A DNA stretch of 64,000 bases from the NCBI GenBank assembly GCA_949317995.1, contig OX439048.1:24061495-24125494 (forward strand), given 5' to 3'. Both the position numbers and the translations under genes were made by a program. A model generated the notes under the pieces. The model was not told the origin of the DNA. It worked only from the letters and a program-made list of their open reading frames with translations, and made no database searches. Origin of the DNA: Acholoe squamosa (Eukaryota > Annelida > Polychaeta > Phyllodocida > Polynoidae). Shown here piece after piece: positions 21,290 to 35,989 of the stretch (position 1 is its first letter; every line of letters begins with the position of its first letter).

Positions 21290-21480
21290 GGAATTCACAG
21301 AAAAAAAGAATCTTATTGACTTGAGGCTAGATCCAGGCTCAGGCAAATTCGCCAAAATGAGTTTGATTTGATACAGAGCCTGATCCTCAGGTGAAACTTT
21401 GGCTATTCTAGAGTATCACCCCAGGATCAGGCTGAGTATAACATCATTCTCACTTGAGGGTGGCATTACCTTAGTCTGAA
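21290..21480. repeat. Dispersed repeat rich in GCCTGA/TCAGGC motifs, copy 1
   Basis: The segment from a CACAGAAAAAAAG start, through CGCCAAAATGAGT, to alternating GCCTGA and TCAGGC words resembles the segment at 53097-53215, which shares the order of these words. A third, weaker relative is at 55000-55255. It is probably a decayed MITE family. Confidence 0.45.
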
Positions 21481-24400
21481 TCCCCCCTCAAGTGAGTAAG
21501 ATTGTTTTGTTCTTTTTCTTTCGAAATGTCTGGGTAAGCTAGAAGTGTGGAATGATTACTGAATTGCTATGATTTTCATTTGTCTCAGGCCTCAAAATTT
21601 GTGTGAAATACTTGTGGTCTTAATATACAATTCCAATTGTATGTTCTCACAATGCGCTAGGGAGCTCTCTAGCCTTGGGGAATGTTCTATTATAACATTT
21701 TTCTCTGGCAACATTAGTGTATATCTGTCTTCTGTAGGTGCTGGGTATCAGTTTCCTGTCCTCAGACAGTCTCTCATATAGGCTACTCTTTATGAGGGGG
21801 AAAAGCCTCAGTCCCGCAAGCTATATATAGAAGAAGTGATCTGTAGATGCATTTAGATGCAGAGCCAAACCTCAAGGGCTGGTATAGATCATGATAGCTC
21901 AATCCTCAGTGATGTGCTGTAATCACCTGCTTACACTGACATAGGTGCTGAATATATAGCCGCTCCTCTCAGGACCTGCCAGACTCACCTGTATCAAAGC
22001 AGGGAGAGCGTCCTGATGGGTCTGAGGGAAGTCAACCAAAGCATGGAGGCCCCAGAGGACATAGAGATGAAAATATCTGTGATGTAGCCATAGGATCAGA
22101 ACTCTACCCACATAATCATGTATCATGAAGGGTGAATATAGATTTGTAACAGGAATCAATGAAAATTATGAGAATACCTAAAGAGGACCGCAGGGTCATA
22201 AAAGGGGTAAATTCATATTGGGGCAAGACAAGGGAGATTGTGTGGGGCACTATTATTTTTCATGATTATCTCATACATGGCCGGTTTATCTGAGTGCCAG
22301 CTAGGATTCCTGGATGCTGCTTTGGTATGGTGTATTGAAATGTAAACCTCCTGTCCCCCTGGGATAAATGGTTGGGGCATCCTGAAAGGACTTGAACTCT
22401 CCCACGTGTCCCAGTACAATTAGTGATTTTAACTAGGACATAAACCTGATGGTACCACCCAGAATAGCTCATTTACTATGCACTAAATCTTTCCTACCTC
22501 TATCTCTTGTCATCTATGGAATGCTAGACAGTTGTCCTTCACATTGTAGACTTAGCTCTGCAAAACCTGTTTTTGCTAAACCACAATTATTACCATGGTC
22601 ATGTCACAATAACAAGCCATTCATAAACCATCTGTCTCAACAGAATATCTAACCCTTTTGATCTTTTGATTAAATGGAATTCACATTTTCAAGTTCTAAA
22701 GTGCAATATAGCTTTTGTATTTCACAAATGTAACATATAAAGGGCTGGTTCTACTGCCTTTGGTTGAGCTAAATTTTGTAAATCCAATTATCTTTATAGC
22801 AAATCTAAAGGATGAAATTGTCAGATGAGCAAAAGTTCACCCGACTGAGGACAATGGAACCAGCCCTTAAATTAGACAATTAGGTTATCATAGTGACATA
22901 GAGTTATTCAATGTGATCAAACATTTTTTGGACATGCCCAGTTGCCCTCTTCAAGGCTTATTTGACAGGTCTCATGAATACATAAATTTAAACAGCAACA
23001 AAGATGTCTGGATGCCCTGCCCAAGTGAATGGCATCTTGTTCTTATTACCATTCTAGATTTTATCAATAACAACCAGGATGGTCTCCATTGCTAATGCAA
23101 TGGACCAAAGCTATTGCAAATGTAGAAATTGTTGCTTATGGCGCTGCAGTTGGCATGAGAGTGATCATTTTGTCTATTTATGCTTCTCCAGACAGTTATC
23201 ATTAAAGCCAAATTTCAAGAATGATTACATTGAAATAATGCCAGGCTGTTCAAGAGCTTTTTGAAATTTACTGTGTTTCTTATTACTTTTGCCTTTTAGC
23301 CAGTGTTCCCAGCAAATACGGGTGTGGCTGCTTCTGTGTGAGGGAGGCAGGCGAATGCCTATACGGCGCAAAGGCGCCAGGCGTGGCAGGGGGTGGGCTA
23401 GGGGTGAGAGGGGGCAAGAGAGGGTGAGAGGGAGTGGATTGGGGGTGAGTCCATGCGTCTCCTGCTCATGATAGCCCATGCACGCGCATTGCGATACCAC
23501 CCATGATTGAGCCCATGCAGGCTCACTCCAGCTAGCCTTGGCTCACTCACTAGGATATCATCTGAGACTACACTATCATCTGATTGGTCAACTGTTGAGT
23601 TTGAAATCTCTTTGTCAAGTAGTCAGTTACGAGGTGCAGCTACTGGAGGTAGGACATAAGGTAGGCTGTGTCTCCTAATACATATGAAGAACGATACAAT
23701 ATCCATTTCATACAGACTTTCATATTTCAAAACAAAAGTAGCTGTCCATCTTCTGATACATACACATGTATATTCATTGTCAAATTCTTTTTCAATGTTT
23801 GAATTCTATATCTTTTATTATGTTCATGCAGTTTCCATATGGATTTTGCAGTGTTAATCCTTGTAGTCCATGTAGCATGTGAACGGGGAAAGTATCTATA
23901 TGCAATGGGAAACGTGGATATATATGTACATGAAATTCTAATTCTAGCTGCTAAACCTGCTTTACTTTTGAACCCGGTAGCATGTGCCTGTCCCAGCTAT
24001 CCTTGCAAGAACGCAGGGTTGGAGTGGACTGGATGACAGTACCCGCTCAGATAGACCGCGTGACACCATTCAGTCAGCCCCTCCTGCCTCCACCTCCCGG
24101 CACAGTCTCCTCCAGGGCGGCACCAGGTGCTTTGACTGTGTGCGCTGTCAACCCACGTGGTACACAACAAGAGGCACACCACACATAACAAGAACAAAAG
24201 GACCTTATTTGAACACTACAATGGATCATTGTCATTGATGCACATTGGTGCACCATTAATAATTGATGCTCTTCTAGGAATAAAAAGAAGAAAAAATCCT
24301 GTAACAAATGATGTATACCCCCCTCCCTATTTACCTACCCAAGGCACCCCCACCCCTAACCCCCTCCCCCTAGAATGTAGCAGGTCACGTGATTCTCGCA

Positions 24401-26270
24401 AAAGTATGCTGGCGTGGGGCTGCGTGCCTATGGGTGCATGTGCAGATTTCTGCTGGGGGTCTGCTGGGGCATGGTCGCGTCCTTGCGCCTCCTCTATCGC
24501 GATTCGAATGTAACTTCCACGCTGGGGAGATTCCGGCGCAGATGTCGCCCCAGTTCTCGCCATTTTCCTGGGTTGTGCAGTGATTTTTATTGAAAAATGC
24601 TCAGCCAAAACATGAAACTCCCGGATAAATCAGATATATGGCTCTGAATTTGGTAATTGCTTTTTAAGTGAAGAAAAAATGGTAGGTCTGGTATGTCTAG
24701 TTGGAGCTAGTTCCTTTTTGCTGTAAAGTTTATTGGTGTTTTAATAAGTTACATTTGTAGGTGTTTCAGACTAGATTATTCTTAAAGGCCAAAGGCTAGC
24801 CCTGATTGTGGTCTTTGGGGGACAGGTAGAATTGCTACCTCAACTTGTAGATATATGATTACTCTTATCGACAACGCCTGGCAGGGAAATTCTCAGAAAT
24901 TATTTAAAATCCTGTTTTGGATATCCATATGGAACATATGTATGGTTCCTGCATACATACTAATCGTTTTCCTGGTTTGATGATTTAGAAAGTTGAAATA
25001 TATAACCCAGCATTTAATTTATCTAGTAGACTAAATTTAGAACCTACTAGGGCCTCCCTTAAGCCAAAGTCAAGCTGATATATACAGGGAGTAAAGCCCA
25101 TGTCCCGTAGATTTTAAAGAGCATGCATATGCACTAGCAGGTGCCTCCAGGTCGTTATCTCCTTTTTCACCAGACCAGAAAGGACGGAAAGCAAAGGTAT
25201 TCCTAAATGTGCAACTTGGTACCATGTGTACATGTAAAACGGCCTTATCCTTAATTCTTGTATCAGTCTACATGGGATTTCCTGTTTGCTCTCAACTCTT
25301 TCTTAAGCTGATACTAGCAATTGCTCATATAGACGCATGCAACTTGAAATGATAACCCAGGGCTCCATCTAAATCAGATAACCATTAATGGCACTAGGAA
25401 AACTCTTCAGAATAAGCTCTTGACGACAGAAACACTTTCATGTACGTTTAACATCTCTTCTCTGGTCATGTCAATGCGATTGCAAATGATCAGGGGATAA
25501 CTTTTTAATTGGTCTAGACCTATCTATACTTTCCAACTTTAGTGTCCGTGAATACGTTCAGGTCTTGGGTATTTTAGTAGGACAACTTAAGAAGTATGTT
25601 ATTCCTACTGACAGTCCAGCTTGCACTAATGGTGCATCATTATACTAATACAGCTGATATCATGTAGTAGACCTACCAGGCATATGAAGGGTAATGGCCA
25701 TACTTGGCCATTTCCAGGATATTACACCCTGAGTTTCACCTAAAGCATATGTCTATATAGCCTTAGGGGGAAAAGCACATAAGCCACGCCTGCAATTTGA
25801 TTGATGTTTAATCCACTAAACAAGCCTACTTTCCGCTGAGCCGGATCTAGCGATCTGCATCACCAAGGCTTATAGCTCTGATCTATCATGAGAATGGAGA
25901 AATAGTGTGAGGAGAGATGATATAAACACTTTAGACCTTGCTGTATCTTATCAGGAATTGCAATCCAGGAAATAAATAAGACCCATGCAGAGTTAGATGA
26001 TGTGCCCAATATGAAACGATGGTGCATCTGACCAGTCCTTTCTCACTCCAGCAATATCATAATGTAGAGTGTATTTCCAGATTAAACTGGGGAAGAGCAT
26101 ATCACCCTTCTTTATTGCCTCAGGGACTCCCTGAATTATGGCTGCTGGGTAGGCAGGGTCTGTTTCAATCTTCATGACATCAAAATTTAAATCTTATTTT
26201 GAGATAGGAAATCTTATTCATTTTATTACAAAAATCACATGAATGAATAGAAAGCAAGTTTCAACACAAA
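21481..26270. other. Non-coding stretch, no gene recognised
   Basis: Short frames here have no recognisable domain. A GC-rich island with G-rich tandem-like words lies at about 23320-23520 and another GC-rich patch at about 24040-24560. Neither has a readable protein or RNA gene. The rest is ordinary AT-rich intergenic or intronic-looking DNA. Confidence 0.5.
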
Positions 26271-26275
26271 AGAAA

Positions 26276-26342
26276 TGTGACATATACTGGGAAAGGGGCC
26301 CTTATTCCCCCCTGCACTAAGGGCCCTTTTTGCAGATCGTGT
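26276..26342. repeat. Dispersed short repeat, copy 1 (GACATATACTGGGA family)
   Basis: About 65 bases starting GACATATACTGGGA with an internal GC-rich hairpin (GGGCCCTT and AAGGGCCC words) and ending GCAGATCGTG. A second copy with compensating changes in the hairpin is at 31491-31552. Possibly the end of a MITE. Confidence 0.6.
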
Positions 26343-29300
26343 CTTTGTGTGTCAACAAAAAGTTGAAAAAGGAGTGCAAAAAACTCCAAAAATAGCAAAC
26401 CTTTCCATTGAAACCTGTGTCTAAGGCAATTCCTGATCTCTTTCAATATATAGAGCTGCCAAACTGTCTGAAATTAAGACGCTTTTATTATGCTTGGTGA
26501 GTGAAAACTCAATCCCCTGTCAATTCCTATATGAAGGGCAAGGTATAGCAGGGCTAAAGTTCTGAGACACCTGAGGAGGGTGATCAATGGGACACACACT
26601 GAGGGTGAACATAAAAGAAGATGCACCCTGAGCCATTTGTGCTAAGTAGCACAACGTCCATTCATCATATAGATCCCCTGACCATGCTCAGTGGAATATC
26701 TATTTCACATCCAGATTTCTCTGAATTACTGAAAGTGGGGCAATCTGAGAAAAAGGGATGTCAGCGGGAGGAAATATGTAGGGGATTTATAGGCAATTGA
26801 CAGGTGAATAGAATGTTGGGGGTATGAGAAAAATTTAGCAATCCATAAAGGAAATAAGATATAGAAAGTAAAAGGAATGTAGACAAACTGACAAGCTGTC
26901 CTTTCGTTGAAATTCTGCTCTAAAGCCTAGCACCTAGGGGTCAATTCTATGAAGTGGAAATTGTGCAAGGTAGGATCAAAATAACTGTAACTGAGAGCAT
27001 CTGACTATTTCAGGGAACTTATACTGTCCCTTGCATAATACAAACAAAAGAAGTTGTATATTGGGTTACTGTACATAGGGCTTAGGCAGATAACCTAGAA
27101 ATAACCATTTTGATTTCTTCCAGATAACTAATGAATCATTGTCATCCAGTTGTAGGCTGCCACAATAACAATGCCGAACCCCCGAAATGACATAGATCTA
27201 TAGCTAATCGTATAGCGTGTCTGCTCTGGTAATGCATTCTCGGACCTTACCTACCACTACCAAAGTGATAACCTGCAAATACATCAATAATGCATGCTAT
27301 ATGAATCCTAATAAAGAAGGCTAAGGAAGTTGCGAGAAAGACATATCTAAGAACGACAGTACCTTTAATGGCCTTTTTCATACAGGACCACACATAGAAG
27401 AGAACACTAAGCATTAATTCATTCTGCCAGAGAATCAAATCTTAGAGAAAATACCCCCTGCCCCGCATTCAGTGAGAATATGAAGTCTAATTGACCCAAT
27501 TCACCCTAAGGTTAATGCAAGAACCTTGTAATTATGCCTTTACGTCTGCCCTAGTATTGACCACTCTGGGGCACGTGAAAAAGTCAGACATAAGCCTTAG
27601 TGGTTGAAGGAATCATGCAATCCACAAATCAGTCCTGGTTTTATAGATCTCTGCCTCTCCAAAGGGTCAGAACTTTTCAGGGAAATGGGTGAAAAAAGAA
27701 AGGCTTTTGATGGAGGAACTATAAAGCTTGCTTTGAACCGATTCCACCAATACTGCAACCTATATATAACCAGGGAACCTGTCAAATTATTATGAAAAAA
27801 TGGGGAGAGTTCGAGAAAAAAAATATTATAGGACTACAGGCTTAAAGCTGTGCAGGGGAACATTCTCCCGGCATAGCCTTAGAGATACTACATGCCGACA
27901 AGCATGTCGGCATACTTGACCTTTTCTTGTCACATCGGCCTATAGGCTCATCCAAAGCACAGTAACAAATGAGGGGAAGGCAAAGGATTGTCTTGTTATG
28001 CTATTTTTGGCCATGGCCATTCTCAATTCTAAGATACTACCCTTCGTTAGACCTAGGCCAAACTTTATGTTCTATGGGCTGGCTGCATCTGCCAGCTATC
28101 TAGACCTATTTTGTCTGTGGGGGAACCAACTGGTGTAATGCTACTATTCGCAGCATTATAAAGGACTACCAACAATACATACGTAGATCAGCAAACTATG
28201 TATTTGGCCTCCACATACTGGAATTCAGAAAAGTAAAATTATTGTTTAATTATTCATTATTATTTACAAAAAATGATAAATTGATTGAAATACAATTGTT
28301 ACCATCCACTTGTGCTGTATATTTTGTATTGACTTTTTTATTTGGGCTAAACGCATAATCAACAGTGGAGTGTTAAACCAAGGAATAAATATTATAAACA
28401 CTTGGATAATTCAGCGTTTAGGTGATTGAGAGCCAAAATATCTTAAGTCTAAACACCTAAATCATAGTGTCGAGAATATGCAGTGTGTACCTGTAAACAC
28501 CTTAAGCTTCTTTTGCTGTGTGCAATTGGTAGCCACTCGCCCATCCATACTGTACAACATTGGTTAATATAACAAGGTAAAGGTGGCAATGTATTTGTAA
28601 GAGAATATGCAGTGACGACTTTGCAGGCTGTCCCCCTGCGCATATTTTTTTTAATGTAATATCTATTCTGGAGCAATAGGTCGGGTTCATGAAGATCCCA
28701 TATAACTTTTCAAGAAGGCAAGCCCATGGCCGTACATACCCAATCTACCAAAATGATCAACTTCTTTTCTGTAAAATACACTGTGACTCAGATTCAAGCA
28801 GGCAACAGCTAAGACATTCCTAGAAACTTCGTAAAAACGAGTACATATATGAATCACATATTACCGCTGGATCAATCAACATCATGAGTCTTAAAGCAGG
28901 ATCCCACTCAGCTTCGCCTTATGGATCCTGCTTCGAGGCTAACACATGAAGAAACACTTAGTTTTGAGCAATTCATGTGAAACTGTCTATTTCCTTCCTG
29001 CAGATGAAAATTGCAGAAACCAGGAAATTCTGTAGGGGACAATATGACTGCTTTTATTGAGTAATCCTTTAGTCTCATATAACCCCTGTGTCTGCGCAGT
29101 CTGAACCTATTCCAAGCTCTATAGAGAAGTCAATCAGTTTATCTGGCCTCCCAACAGGGCAACCCCTGAGATTCGATCGGCTGCCTTATTTGTCAGAATG
29201 TTGGATTCTATTCCCTCTGTGGCTGACAGAAAATTATTGTGTATGATCGGGAAGTATGGGTGCAGCAAGAGTTGTTATTGTGGAAGATGGTGGTAGAAGA

Positions 29301-29839
29301 TGGACCAGCCAGGGGCCAGGAACCCTGATCACCATTCTGAATTGAGAGCATGCCCATATTTGCCCCTCTTCAGAATCCTCCCAATAATTATCATAACGCC
29401 ATGATTCCAATAACAGAGCATTAGAAAGCAATTTCGAGAAGGTTTTGAATAGATACAAATTCTGCAAGAGGAATAAATGGGTACAAATGATACCAAGGGA
29501 AACTGGGACAAATTTGGACACCCTACCCCCCCCCCCATCCTCCAAAGTTGCTCTTGTCTACTTTTCGAAATCACACATCAGCAGAGAAAATATAGGCTCT
29601 TATGTCAAGGTGAATGCATAGGCTCCGTAGACAAAGCACTAAGCCACCGTATTGCACCCCAGCATTGAATAACTGGCGCGATTTCCGTACGTTGACGTCA
29701 TTGACTCTCCACACATGCGCAATACATGTTTCAAATCTAAGATGGCGACTGTCTCATTAAAACAACATCAGAGGATCTTATTAAATGTGAGTTTTTGTCT
29801 AATTAATAGATGAAATATCCACTCAAACACCTTGACATA
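26343..29839. other. Non-coding stretch, no gene recognised
   Basis: Only minor features are visible: a small hairpin with ATGCCGACA arms near 27892-27915 and a C-run at 29525-29536. No frame shows a domain. Confidence 0.5.
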
Positions 29840-30008
29840 AATGTAAAGATGAACTCTGTTTAGTCTTTGCCTCCTGTTTCTTCACTCGCGGTCCCTGCCT
29901 GCTCCACGGTGCCTGCTCTGCACGCGGCCTAACAGCCTCATGTGGTACGGGCAGGGACCGCTCATGAAGAAACGGTTGGCAAAGACAAAACATCGTTCAC
30001 CTTTACCA
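29840..30008. mobile_element. MITE-like fold-back element with about 57-bp inverted repeats
   Basis: The two ends form an imperfect inverted repeat of about 57 bases. Words such as GTCTTTGCC, GTTTCTTCA and GCGGTCCCTGCC recur as reverse complements on the other side. The loop of about 50 bases is GC-rich. There is no coding frame. The size and structure fit a non-autonomous DNA element. The target duplication is unclear. Confidence 0.65.
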
Positions 30009-33000
30009 TTATGCTTGTGACAGAATAATGACAATCCAAATTGAGTGTGATACCTACGCTACATAAAGTAGTCTATAAGCTTCATAATTGCATATATCAG
30101 AACCATAATTCTTTCTCAAGAACGACTCTGATCTGGCTCTCGTGTCAAACTATAGCCGACTCCTATGTATAGGGGAGTTAAAAAGGATATCACACATGTG
30201 GACATCTAGATATGAAGTTACGTTCATATGCTCAAATCGTAACGGTGGCAGAATTCAAAATCTCATCTATTTAAAAAATGATATTGCTGAAGGCTTACAA
30301 TAATTTATCGCTAAGTTCTACTAATTTAGTATAACATGGATTTTCTGGATTGAAGAAATTCTTACAACAGTGCGTCAGTCATCCTCATCTCTCTTGTCAC
30401 TTCCTGGTACCCCACTCATGCAATACCTTCTCTGAAAAGTCACCCGTCCTTGCTGTATTTATCTATTGGTTAGCATGATGCATCAGAATTGTAAAGTTCC
30501 TTACTTGAGCTGCAGCTGTACCCATGCTTCATGTGAACAACGAAGTGCATGGGGGCAGCAAATCTGATTACCATTCTTCACTTAAATGGTTAAGACATCT
30601 ATCAGTGTGTGGGCGTTTGTTGTAAACAATCCAAATGGAAGATTTGGCAATACTCATCCCGTAGAGTGCTCTCACTCGAGGACACAGACTTGTGAAAAAA
30701 AATAGAAAGATATGATATGATGTGAATGAACTTTTGGCTTATCATGAAATGAAAAAAAAACACCCCTTGATTATATGAATTTTGTTTGCCAATAAAATCT
30801 TTCTTATATCTTTAAACTGGAATTCCAGGAAGCATCATCAATCTCCTGTATACTTTATACCTAAATAAATGAACCCATAATGTCTCTGAAACATTCAAAT
30901 TGATCGATTGCTAAAGTTACCAATATGTATCTACTGCGACTGAACTGTGTGATGAACAAATGACAGGATATTGGAAAAAGCCATCTAGACCATAGCTTGA
31001 CCAATATCATGAAGACTAGTGAAACACATCTAGTAACTCCCTTTCTAGCCTTTTTTCTTCAGATTAAATATCTTTCTTTGGCCCTCGATTCATCTAAATT
31101 GATTCCGAAATACGTAATGGTCTTTCATGGCAGATCGTTTACTTTTTGCCATTAAGAAAAACATTCGAAAATCATAGCAACGTGAAGTAGGCCTATGTTG
31201 AAGGACATTCCCCAAACATATTCATTACAATCTCGTACCTGTTTAATGGTTCTACCCATGCTGCTTGCCAAAAGGCCTAAATATAACAGCGACATTTACC
31301 CTACACGTGTAGACTGTGTTGCCAGAAGCCTGAGAGGCATGCAATGGCCTCTTTAATTAGACTTTATATACGGAGGTGATCTGTTGGTAGCACTTATCAA
31401 GGACACAATTTTTTGTCATATATGGTACATAGCCAAAGATGCCTTAAATAATTAAAGCACATCCTTGTCGGTGGAAATAAGATTATTTGTGACATATACT
31501 GGGAGAAGGGGTCTCAGAGCCCCCTGCACTGAGCCCCCTTTTCGCAGATCATGTTACATTTGTTTCCGAAACCACAGCCTCAGCATAACTCTAAGCGTCT
31601 ACAGGTTGATGTTGTAAGCCTTCCAGTGAGAAGGAATTTATAGCACCCATATGAAAATTCCATGGCTCACAAAGAATGGAATAAAAATGAAATAAAAAAA
31701 TTAAAGCAACCACAAAAAATAAAATAAAAGTCACAGAAGATAGAATTATTAAGCTTGAGTGGATCAACCCTCGCGATTACCGTTGAAAACAATGTCACTT
31801 TCTTTTACCTGTCCTGATCATTCAAATTTTAACGACCGATTGCACTCAACTGGCATTTGTGGAGGCAGAACTCAGCTTGCTATGAATGTGACCAATGGAA
31901 GAGTTAAACGGGCAATATATAGCAGAAAGTCACCTTTTTTTATTTCTAATATTGGGATAGCAAAATAATGCAAATTTTGTATTGCACTTTGCTGTGTGGG
32001 GTTTAGATCTTTTGGGATAAGGGTTTTAACACCCTTTTCTGGGAACATTTCTTAATTAATCTTACCCTTCTGGAGGACTCTTTTCTCTGAGGAGATAAGC
32101 CTGATATCGCTGGTCCGTGTGACCTCACTGCTGCTCCTAAGATATAGCCTACATGCTAATTGGCTTCGTCTTTTTGTCTCATTAGAAGAGACTGCTACTT
32201 TGGAGTTGATCGATAAAGTTGTTTTAAAAAAGATTGTAGCATGCCATTTCCAGACAGTTTCACAGGAAGAACATTAAACTTGCACCTTGCAGTTATATAC
32301 TGAGGGCAATTTTGACTAAAAGGAAGTCAACAAAGCCATTCTAGCGAGGTCATTAAATTCAGTGATCCATGAGAAACACATTTAGATGTTTCTTTAGATG
32401 TTGCCAGTGTTTTGATAATGTTCATAGGACAAGATAATGGTTCTCCTCTGGTTGCCTGTATGAATTTATTTTAAATCAATATCAGTAGTGCAGGTGCATT
32501 ATTTCAATCATATATGAATATGTAAAAATACGTGGGACTCATGTCATTTGGGGGAAAAACATAAAATGAAAAGGGAAGGAAACTTCAAATGGTATGTTCA
32601 ATCAAAGTGAAATAGTTCAATGGAAAGTTGATGAAGTTATTCTCTTATCAGTTTGCTATCCTTGCATTAAAACTAAATTAACGACCCTAAAATGTATGAG
32701 CTGAGTTTGAGTTTAACAATTTTTATTTGGAACAAAAAACATCATACAGGTAAGCTTTTCAGGTTGGCCAACACACAAGGTAAATATAACAATAAGAGAA
32801 GTATGTCCATATTAGAGAAAACTCACATAGCATCAAAAGGAATACAGGTCAAGATCACCTTATACATAGGCAATCTATCTCAATTCACATATATTAAATT
32901 ATTAAACATACACAGCAGGAAGGTTGTGCTTTGTCTATCACTCATACTACTTATATGATTCGAAACCATTTTTTTTTCGGCGGGGCTTCATAATACGTAT

Positions 33001-33399
33001 CATTGCATTTGGCATGTTCGATTTACCCTATTTTCATAGTTTGTGCTTTGCCTGGCATAATGCACTCTATCTCAGCAACCATCAGGAATATGGGTCTATT
33101 ACTGTAAAAAATGGAATCGGCATGGTGGAAAACCTTCAATTTAATATATAACATCTGTTGATGAACAGCTGAGAAATGGTCATTGATTCATTTGTGCATC
33201 ATGCTTTGCCTGGCATGATGCACTCTGTCTCAGTCGTGATTCCTAAGTATTCTGAGTGGATTCCGAATATTGGCTGGGTCATCTGACCAGTCATATATCA
33301 TACACAGGAGATTCGTATCTTAACAAACTACACTTAGTCCTTATATGTAATTCATGAGTTGATATATCGCGAGGATCATGCATACTAAGGCATAATCTA
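30009..33399. other. Non-coding stretch, no gene recognised
   Basis: AT-rich DNA without a supported gene. It contains the second copy of the short dispersed repeat at 31491-31552. Confidence 0.5.
31491..31552. repeat. Dispersed short repeat, copy 2 (GACATATACTGGGA family)
   Basis: Matches 26276-26342 in start, end and hairpin position. The stem words here are GGGGTCTC/GAGCCCCC-like instead of GGGCCC, so the fold is kept while the sequence differs. Confidence 0.6.
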
Positions 33400-33985
33400 A
33401 GACAGTGATTTTGCATGGTTTGTAATTTTTTTTACAATGTTGTCAGGGCCAGTCTCTTGTATGAAGCTTGTATGCTCTATAACAGGTAACACCATTTGTT
33501 TGTATAGTTTTATACTTAATTCTGGACTAATGAATTTCTTTATCTGGCGCAGTTGGTATAACTTATGCTGGAAACTACATATGACTTTTTCAGATGTTCT
33601 TTGAAATTTAATTTACAATCAGTTATGACACCCAGATAGTTAAAGCTGGGTACAACTTTTAATCCTTTGTTGCCTACATTAACACTCTTGAATACTAACT
33701 GTTCTCTATTATATAGATGGTTTTTAGCACACCAAAGTAGTTGGGTCTTTTCAGCATTAACAGTCAATTTGTGTATGCAACACCAGTTGTATATACGGGT
33801 CAAATCAGCCTGAAGTTGCTATAATACACTTTTACTGTGTAGTCCACTAATATACACTGCCAGGTCATCAGCATAGAGTCAGTACTGACAATTCTTTATA
33901 ACTTTTGTGATGTTATTAATATATAATATAAAAAGCAAAGGACCCAGCACGGAACCCTGGGTACGCCACAGCGAACACCTATCAA
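33400..33985 (-). pseudogene. LINE reverse transcriptase fragment (LINE-C)
   Basis: Minus-strand RT palm and thumb. A GVP and PLLF-type region with an indel lies at about 33960. The catalytic YADD (YADDLAVYI) is near 33870. Then follow IYNWCCIHKLTVNAEKTQLL, a VVPSFNYLGVITD strand near 33640, and a readable thumb down to about 33430. One open frame of 87 residues (33803-33540) covers the middle. The ends are broken by frameshifts and stops, and no endonuclease or tail is attached. It is a different lineage from the LINEs at the left of the window. Confidence 0.85.
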
Positions 33986-35989
33986 AAATAATTCACTCAC
34001 CAAATTCCAAATTATCGAAATATGGGATGTCTAATCAAGATGAAATGGAATGTTCAATTCACGTTGGACTGGGAATGTCATAAATGGGTGAAACAATCTC
34101 TATTGGAGAAGAGAGAAAAGTGGTCCTGGGTAATTTCACTTTTAGGGGTTTCAACTTTTGCTCCTTATGTCACACTGGTCTAGAAAAATCTACAGGTCTA
34201 ATTAAATGAATTCGAAGTCACTGGTGTACAGCATACACCTAGATGTAAAAGTGCTTTTTTAAATTAACAAATTCAGATGATTTTAAGTGGTTTTAGCCCT
34301 AAACATCCATGAGGATTGACACTTTTCACGATGTCACACTTCCCTTTTTCAAGTATGATCTTGCACAAGTCAATGCACACTCAAGCTGAGAGTCTAGTAT
34401 CAATTTTGATTATTCACATTAGTATGTCAGATGACACAGATAAAATATATTGGACAAGGCTGAAGGCATTAATTTAGATTTTTGAGGATTGTTATCTATA
34501 CCTTTAAATTTATGGCAATGTAAGATCCAGCAACTTGCTCATGACTTCCTTAATTTTGGTACAAAATGCTTGTAATTGTACAAAAAAAATCGTTCTCTAT
34601 GAGGGTATGGGTCATACCAAATATTATCTGTCTATTGCAATCTACTTTGCTTGAAAGTTGAGACCCCTAAAATGAAAATTGCCCTCCTTCACTCGCCAAG
34701 AAATCACTAGCATATGTAAAATCTACCCTTAAAGTGACATAGCCCGATTTTTTTGATTTTTTTTTAAAAATCCTATGCGAGTGTCTTCCATACACTGAAA
34801 TAACACCATATTTAGGTGTGAGTGGACCATCTGTTATTATCTTTAGCTCATACAAGCTTAGAAAGGGGTCCCATGGACCTATCCATAAGCATTTAACTCT
34901 GCATTTTCAATGGATGAACTTTTGGCACGCACTCCAGACGTAGGAAGTTGGGCATAAATCTGACAGGTCCTTCAAATAATGGGCTTAATAATGGGAAAGG
35001 AGAGCAAATAAATCAGGTACCATAGGATGCATGATCTTTGTGAGCATCCTGGTTCACTTATGAGAAGATTCATTTTTGAAGCCCAAGCATCGTACGATGC
35101 CACTTTAAATACCGATGTTGTTCACATCCACCCACGCCAACAGTAACCGCATAGACAATGTCCTCTTTGCATGCTTTTAGTCTTTCCCCTACGTGAGGTA
35201 AACTCTATTTCCAGAGACATCATGGCATTGCTACAGAGCCTGTGTAAGATATATTACCCAAGGATTCTTATTCTTGGCACTTCCCCTCAGTATAAACTAT
35301 TGATTTCTTAATCTTCTGATTGCATTTGTGTAGTAATTACTTGCACTTTTTGAGCTTGGTGGCCTCTGGCTATACTAGTGTTTGGAGATATATAGGGAGG
35401 GTAGGGAAGGAGGAAACCAGGAGGAGAGGGCGTTTTAGATCACTTCAGAATGAAATGCTGTCTATTTGAATTCTCAACTTTATATTCCATGATATTCCGA
35501 TTTTCAATGGCGGTGTCGCGCATATAAAATTCAATGACCTGCTTCTTTAGGATAACCAAAGATATCAACACTATAATACCTATAGCAACCTATATGTTAG
35601 ATGCATGCAAACACGCTATGAACTGACGTCCATTTTCTTTTTATCTCATTAGAGTAGTTTGGTTGTTATCTCCGTGGAGAAGATTGGTTGTTAGCATTCA
35701 AAGTTCCAGCTCACAGGTATTTAGAGGAGAAATATGAAACCTGCAGCTCTTCTGTGATATGTCCCTCAGCTTTTCTGGCTCGGTCCCTCTGAGATGTTTG
35801 GGGCCCGCCCTGTCTCCGACATCATCATCATCACCCCTCAGCTTAGAAGTAATAGGGGACTTGAAGAAGGTCAACAAAGCCTCTGTCTATTGTATGTGCC
35901 ACTACAGGCCCCACTGCAATAAGCCTTTTCCACTTTCTGCTATAGTGATAGTAAAACCTCTTTCACCTCCTCCAAAATTTTCTAAATGC

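Noticed and set aside
23289..23520. GC-rich patch as a host exon or CpG-island promoter
   Set aside because: Frames on both strands are low complexity (Arg/Gly or Pro/Leu rich) and no splice pattern or conserved motif is visible.
29600..29680. Another tRNA-like head on the minus strand
   Set aside because: A box A-like word is present, but there is no box B at the right distance.
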